A stretch of DNA of 29,010 bases, taken from NCBI GenBank assembly GCA_902768995.1, contig CACXNN010000014.1, positions 1-29,010 on the forward strand, in the 5' to 3' direction. A program made the position numbers and the translations under genes. Source of the stretch: an uncultured Eubacteriales bacterium (GTDB lineage Bacteria; Bacillota; Clostridia; Christensenellales; CAG-138). The notes below the pieces were generated by a model that saw only the letters and a program-made list of their open reading frames with translations, searched no databases and was not told the DNA's origin. Shown here one piece after another: positions 1 through 5,864 of the stretch (the first letter of the stretch is position 1; each line of letters opens with the position of its first letter).

Positions 1-140
1 GGTGATCTGCGCTTTGGTGAACGGGTTTTTGATCGGTCGGTGCACCGGATGGATGGACGGGCATTTGGATTTCAGGGATGGGCTGCCCTGGCGGAAATAT
101 TTCTCCTGAAAACGGAGATTGAGAATAAGGAGGCAACACC

Positions 141-431
141 ATGGGCTTTTTGAGGAAACTGCTGGGCTTCGGCACCACCGTGGCCGGGACCGTGGCCGCC
201 GTGAAGGTGACCGAAAAGGTGAAGGAGAACAACCCGGACGGCGTCCAGGACGTGAACGGCGACGGGAAGGTGGACTACAAGGACTACGCCATCGAGGCCA
301 AGAAAGCCGCCAAGGAGGTCTATGCCGAGGTCAAGGAGAAGGCCCCGGTTGTCATGGCCGAGGCCAAGGAGAAGGGGTCCGAGTTTTACCAGGACGCCAA
401 GGAGAAGGTGAAGGACACCTTCAACGGATAA
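141..431 (+). CDS. Small helical protein with EF-hand/dockerin-like loop
   Basis: A 96-residue protein with a clear AAGGAGG ribosome binding site 7 bases before the ATG. A short hydrophobic N-terminus (about residues 3-24, GFLRKLLGFG then an Ala/Val-rich stretch) is followed by DVNGDGKVDYKDY at about 37-49. This has the D-x-N-x-D-G spacing of a calcium-binding EF-hand or dockerin loop. The remainder is Lys/Glu/Ala-rich with a repeating AKEK/VKEK pattern, as expected for a long amphipathic helix resembling YtxH-like or stress-associated proteins. The function is unknown. A single dockerin-like loop is not enough to call a dockerin, which carries two. It is monocistronic, with a strong terminator straight after the stop. 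The upstream 140 bases hold only weak hairpins (arms 73-77/86-90 and 102-106/114-118) and no promoter I would defend. Confidence 0.75.
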   Translation: MGFLRKLLGFGTTVAGTVAAVKVTEKVKENNPDGVQDVNGDGKVDYKDYAIEAKKAAKEVYAEVKEKAPVVMAEAKEKGSEFYQDAKEKVKDTFNG

Positions 432-448
432 AAAAGAAACGACGGTAG

Positions 449-475
449 GGGACGGGCTTGCCCGTCCCGTTTTTT
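449..475 (+). terminator. Rho-independent terminator
   Basis: The arms GGGACGGG (449-456) and CCCGTCCC (461-468) pair perfectly around a 4-base loop and are followed by a run of six T. It ends the small-protein gene and separates it from the sigma-factor promoter just downstream. Confidence 0.88.
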
Positions 476-482
476 GGCAAAA

Positions 483-510
483 TGAACCTTTTCCCCTTCT
501 CGATCGTCTC
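483..510 (+). promoter_or_regulatory. ECF-type sigma promoter upstream of the sigma-factor gene
   Basis: TGAACC (483-488) followed by TTTT, a 16-base spacer and CGTCTC (505-510) matches the known Gram-positive ECF promoter pattern, TGAAAC-N16-CGTC, of the SigW/SigM/SigX type. Transcription would begin near 516, so the upstream GTG at 516 cannot be the start codon and translation from GTG 546 is supported. Positive autoregulation by the encoded sigma factor is inferred, as is usual for the family. Confidence 0.65.
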
Positions 511-545
511 TTAGGGTGAAAACACGCGGAAAGGAGGTGGGCGCC

Positions 546-1826
546 GTGGACGATTTCGAAACGCTGCTCCTGGCGAACAAGCTGGGCGTGGAGCGCTGGG
601 TGAAATTTCACGTCAGCGGTCCGGACGCCGAGGACGTCCTGCAGGAGACCTATCTCGCCGCCTACCAGGCGTTCCCCCGGCTGAAGGATACGGCCGCCTT
701 CCGGCCCTGGCTCATCAGCATCGCTCGGAACAAGTGGCGGGACTGGTATCGGAAGCAGGCTCGCCGGCCGGACACGCCGGTGGGAGAGCTGCCGGACGTG
801 GCCGGTGAGGAGGAGCCCGACACCGCCGTGGCGGAGACGCTGGATCGGCTCAGCGACCGGGACGCCCGGATGCTGCAGCTCTTCTATCTCGAGCAGCTGC
901 CACAAAAGGAGATCGCTCGGCAGCTCAGCATCCCCACGGGCACGGTGAAGAGCCGGCTCAACGCAGCCCGGGACCGATTCCGCGCCGCCTATCCCTATTC
1001 GCCGAAAGGAGAGAGAAAAATGAAGAAACTGCCTCTGTTTTTGCCGCCCTACGCCGTCCGCTGGAAGGACGAGGCCCCCTTCCCCGTGGTGTGGGAGGAG
1101 ATGATGGGCTGGGGCATCGTGCCCCGCCTGGGCGAGAAGCTCACCTGGGGCATGTACGATCTGCCCAGCCGCAAGCTGGACGTAGGCTACGACATGGCCG
1201 TCACGGGCCGGGCCCGGGTCCACGGTCTGGAGGGCGTCAGCTTCACCGCCAAGGTCATGGAGCCCCAGCCGGAGCTGGGCGAGGATGATTTGATGGCAGA
1301 GCCCGTGGCTAACTCCGGCGCGCCTCAGGAGGTATGGACCTTCGTGGGCCAGCTGCAGGACGGGTACACCCGCTTCCTCTCCGCCGAGCGGGAGGAGGAC
1401 GGGGTCCGGACCCTGACCACCTTCCTGGACGGGGAGGAGTTCATGGCCAACTGGGGCTTCGGCGAGGACAACCGGGGCAACAGCATCCACCCCACGGCCA
1501 AGGGGCTGATCCGGCGGGACGGCGCCGCCTACACCGCCCCGGCGGAGGGCGTCCTGGATGTGGTGGGCCGCTGCGATCTCACCCTGGACGGCAGGACCAC
1601 GGACTGCATCGCCGTCATGGACCTGAGTGCCTACGTGGAGGGCGTGGCCTCCCTCCAGTTCATCGACCGGAACGGCCGGACCCTGCTCTGGCAGCGGTAC
1701 AACCGGGACGACTGGGAGCTGGCCCGCTACGGCAAGCGTTGGTCGGAGCTGCTGCCGGACAACGAGCGCATCGCGATCAACGGCGTCACCTACGTGCACT
1801 GGTACGACTGCTACTACTTGCGGTAA
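546..1826 (+). CDS. ECF sigma factor fused to an unrecognised C-terminal domain
   Basis: A 426-residue protein. The start is set at GTG 546 because AAAGGAGGTG lies 6 bases before it; an in-frame GTG at 516 has no ribosome binding site. Residues about 8-72 form sigma region 2 (DAEDVLQETYLAAYQAF, then RPWLISIARNKWRDWYRK). Residues about 103-150 form region 4 with a helix-turn-helix (QKEIARQLSIPTGTVKSRL). Typical ECF factors end there. Here the frame runs on for 268 residues into a soluble, Trp/Gly/Asp-rich domain that I do not recognise. It has no membrane segment, so it is not a classical anti-sigma fusion. The junction retains a full ribosome binding site and an in-frame ATG at 1020, so the domain may also be made alone. 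No separate anti-sigma gene follows; a terminator ends the unit. The domain could sense a ligand or restrain the sigma module, but that is inference. Confidence 0.85.
   Translation: MDDFETLLLANKLGVERWVKFHVSGPDAEDVLQETYLAAYQAFPRLKDTAAFRPWLISIARNKWRDWYRKQARRPDTPVGELPDVAGEEEPDTAVAETLDRLSDRDARMLQLFYLEQLPQKEIARQLSIPTGTVKSRLNAARDRFRAAYPYSPKGERKMKKLPLFLPPYAVRWKDEAPFPVVWEEMMGWGIVPRLGEKLTWGMYDLPSRKLDVGYDMAVTGRARVHGLEGVSFTAKVMEPQPELGEDDLMAEPVANSGAPQEVWTFVGQLQDGYTRFLSAEREEDGVRTLTTFLDGEEFMANWGFGEDNRGNSIHPTAKGLIRRDGAAYTAPAEGVLDVVGRCDLTLDGRTTDCIAVMDLSAYVEGVASLQFIDRNGRTLLWQRYNRDDWELARYGKRWSELLPDNERIAINGVTYVHWYDCYYLR
1005..1022 (+). promoter_or_regulatory. Internal ribosome binding site and start inside the sigma fusion gene
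   Basis: AAAGGAGAG (1005-1013) lies 8 bases before an in-frame ATG (1020-1022) at the boundary between the sigma module and the C-terminal domain. The peptide starting here begins MKKLPLFLPPYAV and would be 268 residues. The spacing and strength equal those of genuine starts in this window, so either two products are made or the site is a relic of two once-separate genes. Confidence 0.6.
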
Positions 1827-1834
1827 GGAACGGA

Positions 1835-1863
1835 GGGCGGATCATCACGATCCGCCCATTTTT
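1835..1863 (+). terminator. Rho-independent terminator
   Basis: The arms GGGCGGATC (1835-1843) and GATCCGCCC (1849-1857) pair perfectly, followed by ATTTTTC. It ends the sigma-fusion unit and directly abuts the -35 box of the next promoter. Confidence 0.88.
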
Positions 1864-1864
1864 C

Positions 1865-1892
1865 TTGACAAACGCACCGATTTCATTATAAT
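1865..1892 (+). promoter_or_regulatory. Sigma-A promoter of the Lrp-aminotransferase operon
   Basis: TTGACA (1865-1870) and TATAAT (1887-1892) are both perfect consensus boxes with a 16-base spacer. Transcription would start near 1899, about 30 bases before the regulator's ATG. Confidence 0.88.
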
Positions 1893-1893
1893 C

Positions 1894-1906
1894 GTATACA
1901 ATATAC
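1894..1906 (+). promoter_or_regulatory. Candidate autoregulatory operator
   Basis: GTATA-CAA-TATAC is a perfect inverted repeat with 5-base arms, two bases after the -10 box and over the expected transcription start. Lrp/AsnC proteins often bind short AT-rich inverted repeats at their own promoter. Assignment to the downstream regulator is inferred from position. Confidence 0.5.
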
Positions 1907-1929
1907 CGAAACGAGGAAGGGGAACGCCT

Positions 1930-2421
1930 ATGGATAAGCTGGATATGGCCCTGTTGGAACTGTTGGAGGAGGACGCCCGCCGGACGCCGGAGCAGGTGGG
2001 CGTGCTGCTGGGCCTCTCCGCGGCGGAAGCCAAGGCCCGCATGGACGGCCTGGAGGCCGCCGGGGTCATCCGGGGGTATACGGTCCTCATCGACCGGGAG
2101 CAGATGCCGGAGGAGACCATCAGCGCCCTCATCGAGGTGAAGGTCCAGCCGGAGCGGAACCGGGGGTTCGACGCTATCGCCGAGCAGCTCTACCGCTTCG
2201 ACGAGGTGAAGGCCTGCTACCTTATGTCCGGGGCCTACGATCTCATGCTCATCGTGGAGGGGAAGAACATCCGGGCCGTGTCCCGGTTCGTGGCGGAGCG
2301 GCTTTCGATCCTGGACAACGTCCAGAGCTGCGCCACCCACTTCATCCTCAAGCGCTACAAGACCGACGGCGTCATCTTCGAGAAGGAGCCGGGGGATAAG
2401 CGCATGGTGGTGAGCCTATGA
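1930..2421 (+). CDS. Lrp/AsnC family transcriptional regulator
   Basis: A 163-residue protein, the usual length for the family. The N-terminal winged helix-turn-helix spans about residues 3-60 (LDMALLELLEEDARRTPEQVG, then the recognition segment LSAAEAKARMDGLEAAGVIRGY). The C-terminal RAM/effector-binding alpha-beta domain spans about 68-145, with the typical YLMSGAYDLMLIVEG motif (family consensus G-x-x-D/Y-Y-x-L). The start is ATG 1930, with GAGGAAGGGG upstream; the open frame extends further 5' but runs through the previous gene, terminator and promoter. Its stop overlaps the start of the aminotransferase gene (ATGA), so the two are translationally coupled, a common pairing in Firmicutes where the regulator responds to an amino acid. 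The effector is not predictable from sequence. Confidence 0.93.
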   Translation: MDKLDMALLELLEEDARRTPEQVGVLLGLSAAEAKARMDGLEAAGVIRGYTVLIDREQMPEETISALIEVKVQPERNRGFDAIAEQLYRFDEVKACYLMSGAYDLMLIVEGKNIRAVSRFVAERLSILDNVQSCATHFILKRYKTDGVIFEKEPGDKRMVVSL

Positions 2422-3525
2422 ATTTCGATACCTTGATCTCCCAGCGCGCGAAGGCCATCCAGCCCTCGCCCATACGGCGGTTCTTCGATCTCGCCAACGC
2501 CATGGAGGGCACCGTGTCATTGGGCATCGGTGAGCCGGATTTCGTGACCCCCTGGCATATCCGGGACGCGGCCATGGCGTCCCTTCGGGCGGGGGAGACC
2601 GCTTACACCCCCAACGCGGGCACGCCTCAGCTTCGGCAGGCCATCGCGGACTATCTCTACGTTCGGTTCGGCCTCGAATACGACCCCAAGACGGAGATCT
2701 TCGTCACCGTCGGCGCGTCGGAGGCCATCGACCTGGCTCTGCGGGTGCTGGTGGACCCGGGTGACGAGGTGCTGATCCCGGACCCCAGCTACATCTCCTA
2801 TAGCCCCGGAGCCCTGTTGGCCGGCGGCAGGAGCGTGCTGCTGCCCACCTACGCCGAGGACGGCTTCGCCCTGCGGGGGGACGTGCTCCAAAGGGCCCTC
2901 AGCCCCCGGACCAAGGCCCTGGTGCTGCCCTATCCCAACAACCCCACCGGCGGGATCATGACCCGGCCCCAGCTCGAAGAGCTGGCCGCGGTCCTCGAAA
3001 AGACTGACGTGCCCGTGATCTCCGACGAGATCTACGGGGAGCTCACCTATTCCGGCGACCACGTGTCCATCGCCCAGATACCGGGCATGAAGGAACGGAC
3101 CATCCTGATCTCCGGCTTTTCCAAGGCTTTCGCCATGACCGGCTGGCGGCTGGGGTTCGTGGCCGCGGATCGGCGGTTCGTCTCCCAGATGCTGAAGATC
3201 CACCAGTACGTCATCATGTGCGCCTCCACCATGAGCCAGGCCGCCGCCACCGAGGCCCTGAACGGCCTCCTCAGGGGAGAGTTCGACGACGTGGAGAAGA
3301 TGCGTCGGGCCTACGACCAGCGGCGGCGGTACATCTACGACCGGCTCAACCGCATGGGGCTAACAGTTCGCCGAGGCGCTCCTAAGGGAGGAGCGGGTGG
3401 CCGTGGTGCCGGGGAACGCCTTCGGCAGCCGGGGCGAGGGCTTCGTCCGCTGCTCCTATGCGGCCAGCCTGAAGAACATCGAGGAGGCCATGGACCGGAT
3501 GGAGCGATTCGTGCAGCGGAAATGA
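2418..3525 (+). pseudogene. Class I/II PLP aminotransferase, disrupted by internal deletion and frameshift
   Basis: The fold-type I aminotransferase sequence is convincing for about 314 residues: GIGEPDFVTP, YTPNAGTPQLRQAI, PYPNNPTGG, SDEIYGELTY, and the PLP-lysine motif SGFSKAFAMTGWRLG. After NRMGL (codon at 3360) the original frame becomes Gly/Arg-rich nonsense ending at 3563. In the +1 frame, from 3364, the true C-terminus resumes as QFAEALLREERVAVVPGNAFG and runs to RMERFVQRK and a TGA at 3523-3525. The segment in between, which in relatives carries the conserved PKGAFYxFP strand of about 20 residues, is absent. So the lesion is a deletion not divisible by three. The start overlaps the regulator's stop. 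Substrate is unknown; relatives use aspartate, aromatic amino acids or N-acetyl-diaminopimelate. The lesion is either real or a consensus/assembly error. Confidence 0.85.
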
Positions 3526-3526
3526 T

Positions 3527-3555
3527 TTGCATTCCTTCTCATAAAGCCGTATACT
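3527..3555 (+). promoter_or_regulatory. Sigma-A promoter of the lyxose isomerase gene
   Basis: TTGCAT (3527-3532), a 17-base spacer and TATACT (3550-3555). It starts two bases after the aminotransferase stop in its restored frame, which itself supports 3525 as the original gene end. Confidence 0.75.
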
Positions 3556-3585
3556 GGAGCTGACGAACGCAAGGGAGGAACGAAC

Positions 3586-4272
3586 ATGAAGCGATCCGAG
3601 ATCAACCGAGCATTGAAGGAAATGGAGGCCATGTGCGTCCGGGAGCACTGCTACCTGCCGCCCTTCTGCCACTTCACGCCGGAGGAATGGCAAACCAAGG
3701 GCCACGAATACGACGAGGTCCGGGACTGCAAGCTGGGCTGGGACATCACGGACTACGGCAAGAACGACTTCGACAAGCTGGGATTGAGCCTCATCACCAT
3801 CCGCAACGGCAACCGGGCCATGGCCGACAAATATCCCATGGTCTACGCCGAAAAGCTCCTGTACCTGAAGGAGGGTCAGTACTCTCCCAACCACTTCCAC
3901 TGGTTCAAGACCGAGGACATCATCCACCGGGGCGGCGGCGTGTGCCTCATCCGGGTCTACAACTCCCTGCCCGACGAAAGCATCGACTACGAGAACCCCG
4001 TGACGCTGAATTGCGACGGCCGCAAATTCACCGTTCCCGCGGGCACCCTGATCCGCCTGACGCCGGGGGAGAGCATCCACGTGCACCAGGGCCTCTACCA
4101 CGACTTTCAGGTGGAGCCCGGCACCGGCCCCGTGCTCCTGGGGGAGGTCTCCCAAACCAACGACGACGAGCACGACAATCGCTTCGAGCCCCCCATGGGC
4201 CGCTTCCCCGCCATCGAGGAGGACGAGCCCCCCTACCGGTTGCTCTGCGGGGAGTACCCGCCGGCGGAGTGA
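3586..4272 (+). CDS. D-lyxose ketol-isomerase
   Basis: A 228-residue cupin of the D-lyxose isomerase family (YdaE-like, former DUF1498), which interconverts D-lyxose and D-xylulose in the cytoplasm. Length matches the family. The metal-binding cupin motif is seen as H103-x-H105 and E110 in NHFHWFKTED, with H165, H167 and H172 in the second cupin strand pair (SIHVHQGLYHD). Other family blocks are CHFTPEEW, DITDYG and GEVSQTNDDEHDNRF near the C-terminus. The ATG follows GGGAGG by 7 bases and a good sigma-A promoter lies upstream. It stands alone, with no sugar kinase or transporter beside it. The repeat element that follows may also serve as its 3' end. Confidence 0.9.
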   Translation: MKRSEINRALKEMEAMCVREHCYLPPFCHFTPEEWQTKGHEYDEVRDCKLGWDITDYGKNDFDKLGLSLITIRNGNRAMADKYPMVYAEKLLYLKEGQYSPNHFHWFKTEDIIHRGGGVCLIRVYNSLPDESIDYENPVTLNCDGRKFTVPAGTLIRLTPGESIHVHQGLYHDFQVEPGTGPVLLGEVSQTNDDEHDNRFEPPMGRFPAIEEDEPPYRLLCGEYPPAE

Positions 4273-4294
4273 GGCGGTTGCCTCTTAATACGGT

Positions 4295-4490
4295 AAGGCT
4301 GCCAAGATGGTGCGCCAGAAGCCGCGTTCTTCGTCCCGAAGCTGTACTATGTACCGCGAGAGGACGAAAACGCGGCTAATTTGCGGCATATGAATAAAAG
4401 GAAATGGCGCCATATGGCGCCATTTCTACATACAGATTATTAGACAGATCTATGTTGCCGCAAATGGTCTGGCCCCATATTGGCAGCCTT
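4295..4490 (+). repeat. Structured repeat element, copy A (four nested stems)
   Basis: An intergenic element of about 196 bases, repeated in inverse orientation at 5615-5789. The outer arms AAGGCTGCCAAGATGG (4295-4310) and CCATATTGGCAGCCTT (4475-4490) pair with one mismatch. Inside are: (i) a 16-bp stem, AGCCGCGTT plus TTCGTCC (4320-4336) with GGACGAA plus AACGCGGCT (4362-4377), enclosing a 25-base loop that begins CGAAGCTGTACTATGTAC; (ii) ATTTGCGGCA (4379-4388) pairing with TGCCGCAAAT (4456-4465); (iii) within that, GAAATGGCGCC (4401-4411) pairing with GGCGCCATTTC (4416-4426). Loops are conserved between copies while stems change in a compensated way. No protein is encoded. It could be a structured RNA or a small non-autonomous mobile element. 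Confidence 0.8.
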
Positions 4491-4491
4491 T

Positions 4492-5481
4492 TTACAGCTC
4501 GGGGGCGTTCAGGGCGGCCTCGGGGATCTCGATGGGCGCGATGGCGTCGAAGTCGGACAGGGTCATGTCGATCAGCATGTCGGAGATCTCGATATCAAAC
4601 GTCATGCCCTCGGGCATCTCGCCGCCCATGCTGGCGATCATGGCCGCCATCATCAGTTCCTTCATGGCATCGGCCATGTCGATGGTGTACTGGACGGGCA
4701 GCCCGCTCTCCTTGTCGATCTTGATGGTCACCTGGATGTCGCTCAGATTGGCCAAAGCCTCCTCGGACATGTCGGCGCCAACGGCCTCCGTCAGCTCACC
4801 GGCAGCGGCGGTGCTGTTGAGGACGTCCTGCAGGAACTTGCCGTCGATGGTGCCGGTATAGACCTTGGCGGGCTTGCCGTTCACCTCTTCCTCCCCGATC
4901 AGCTGCAGGTCAGCGCCTTCGCCGCTGAACAGGTTGAGGGTCTCGTCAGGCGACTGGGGCAGCTGGTTCTCCTGGGGGTTCACGTTCTTCTTCCAGGTGA
5001 CGCCTTCGTCGTCAGAGGTGTACGTGATCACGTTCTCGCCGTCCCTGACCACGTAGATCACGCCCTTCATGCTTTCGTCGCCGGAGGACAGGGCCACGTC
5101 GGCCCGGGCCACGTTGGGCTCGTAGGTCACGTCCATGGCATAGAGCATGTTGATGTCCATGGGCATGCTCTGCTTCATCTCGCCCATGGCTAGGGTGATG
5201 ACCAGCCCCATGTTCATCTCCATGTTGGTGTGCATGCTCTTGACCTGCTGCAGCTTCTCATTGGCGGCGGCGATGGCCACGTCGAAGGGCGGCTCCGTGG
5301 GCTCCGGCGTGGGCGCCGGGGTGGGCTCCGGGGTGGGGACCGCGGTGACGGCGGCGGTGTCCTTAGCGGCGGTGTCCTTGGAGCCGGCGGTGGCGGGCGT
5401 ATCGGCGGCCTTCACCTTCATGCAGGCGGCCAGGCCCAGGACCATCAGCAGCGCCAGCAGGATAGAGATCGATTTTTTCAT
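4492..5481 (-). CDS. Secreted lipoprotein, LppX/LolA-like (DUF6612-type)
   Basis: A 329-residue lipoprotein. The start is ATG 5481 because AAAGGAG lies 7 bases upstream and a lipoprotein signal peptide begins exactly there: MKKSISILLALLMVLGL then lipobox LAAC (Cys20). An Ala/Thr/Pro-Glu linker (PTPEPTPAPTPEPTEPP, about 52-68) leads into a beta-rich domain. That domain includes LQQVKSMHTNMEMNM, VNGKPAKVYTGTIDGKFL, VTIKIDKESGLPVQYTID and a final SDFDAIAPIEIPEAA. This layout resembles the LppX/LolA-like clamshell lipoproteins of Clostridia annotated as DUF6612. The ligand is unknown and the family call is moderate. It sits alone between two inverted copies of the structured repeat. Confidence 0.82.
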   Translation of the reverse strand: MKKSISILLALLMVLGLAACMKVKAADTPATAGSKDTAAKDTAAVTAVPTPEPTPAPTPEPTEPPFDVAIAAANEKLQQVKSMHTNMEMNMGLVITLAMGEMKQSMPMDINMLYAMDVTYEPNVARADVALSSGDESMKGVIYVVRDGENVITYTSDDEGVTWKKNVNPQENQLPQSPDETLNLFSGEGADLQLIGEEEVNGKPAKVYTGTIDGKFLQDVLNSTAAAGELTEAVGADMSEEALANLSDIQVTIKIDKESGLPVQYTIDMADAMKELMMAAMIASMGGEMPEGMTFDIEISDMLIDMTLSDFDAIAPIEIPEAALNAPEL

Positions 5482-5603
5482 GGTATTCTCCTTTATTATT
5501 TCAGTATAGGGAAGGGCAAGACGCCCCGGGACATTTGCCCCAAGTCTACAGAAACAGTATGGCATAGGCGGGGGACGCTGTCAAGTACGCAAAACTGGAA
5601 ACT

Positions 5604-5819
5604 GGCTGTCGTGTAAGGCGGCAGAGCATTTGCGGCTTGGAAAACGAAAAAGAGGCATAGGTAGAAAGGATGCCTTGCATCCTTTCCCAATTCAACAAGC
5701 CGCAAATTAGCCGTTTTTCCGCCCTCTCGCAGTACATAGTACAGCTTCGGGTCGGATAAAACGGCTTCTGCCATCCTTCTCGACCGCCTGTTCGGCTGTC
5801 GTATACGGCGGCAGAACAT
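5604..5819. repeat. Imperfect 26-bp direct repeats flanking element copy B
   Basis: A 26-base sequence beginning GGCTGTCGTGTAAGGCGG at 5604-5629 recurs at 5794-5819 with three differences, bracketing the core of element copy B. Long direct repeats flanking an element could be part of the element, or a relic of duplication on insertion. Confidence 0.7.
5615..5789 (-). repeat. Structured repeat element, copy B (inverted relative to copy A)
   Basis: Read on the - strand, this copy has the same architecture as 4295-4490. The outer stem is AGGCGG/CCGCCT. The second stem is AGCCGTTTT (5766-5758) with AAAACGGCT (5717-5709), enclosing the same loop, which begins CGAAGCTGTACTATGTAC. The third stem is ATTTGCGGCTTG (5707-5696) with CAAGCCGCAAAT (5639-5628). 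The internal hairpin is GAAAGGATGC (5686-5677, read on -) with GCATCCTTTC (5673-5664). Compared with copy A, the second stem and internal hairpin have changed on both arms so that pairing is kept. It lies between the SH3b gene's terminator and the lipoprotein gene. Confidence 0.8.
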
Positions 5820-5846
5820 AAAAAGGGGACCGCAACTGCGGTCCCC
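5818..5846 (-). terminator. Rho-independent terminator of the SH3b gene
   Basis: GGGGACCGC (5825-5833) and GCGGTCCCC (5838-5846) form a perfect 9-bp stem with a 4-base loop. On the - strand it is followed by TTTTTATG. It lies 19 bases after the SH3b stop. Confidence 0.9.
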
Positions 5847-5864
5847 TGCACATATCATTCGTCG

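Noticed and set aside
141..431. Dockerin protein of a cellulosome
   Set aside because: Only one calcium-type loop is present, there is no signal peptide with a catalytic module, and no cohesin or cellulase lies nearby.
516..545. GTG at 516 as the start of the sigma factor
   Set aside because: No ribosome binding site precedes it and it coincides with the predicted transcription start; AAAGGAGGTG instead serves GTG 546.
72..1799. Long open frame on the - strand opposite the sigma gene, and similar long antisense frames opposite guaA, glmS, glnA, pyrG, the amylase and the binding protein
   Set aside because: These are shadow frames from high GC and third-position bias. They lack ribosome binding sites, are Gly/Val/His-rich without recognisable folds, and oppose well-identified genes.
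4273..4490. Element A as a simple terminator for the isomerase or lipoprotein gene
   Set aside because: No proper T tract follows the stems on the + strand, and the nested, covarying structure is far more complex than a terminator; partial termination cannot be excluded.
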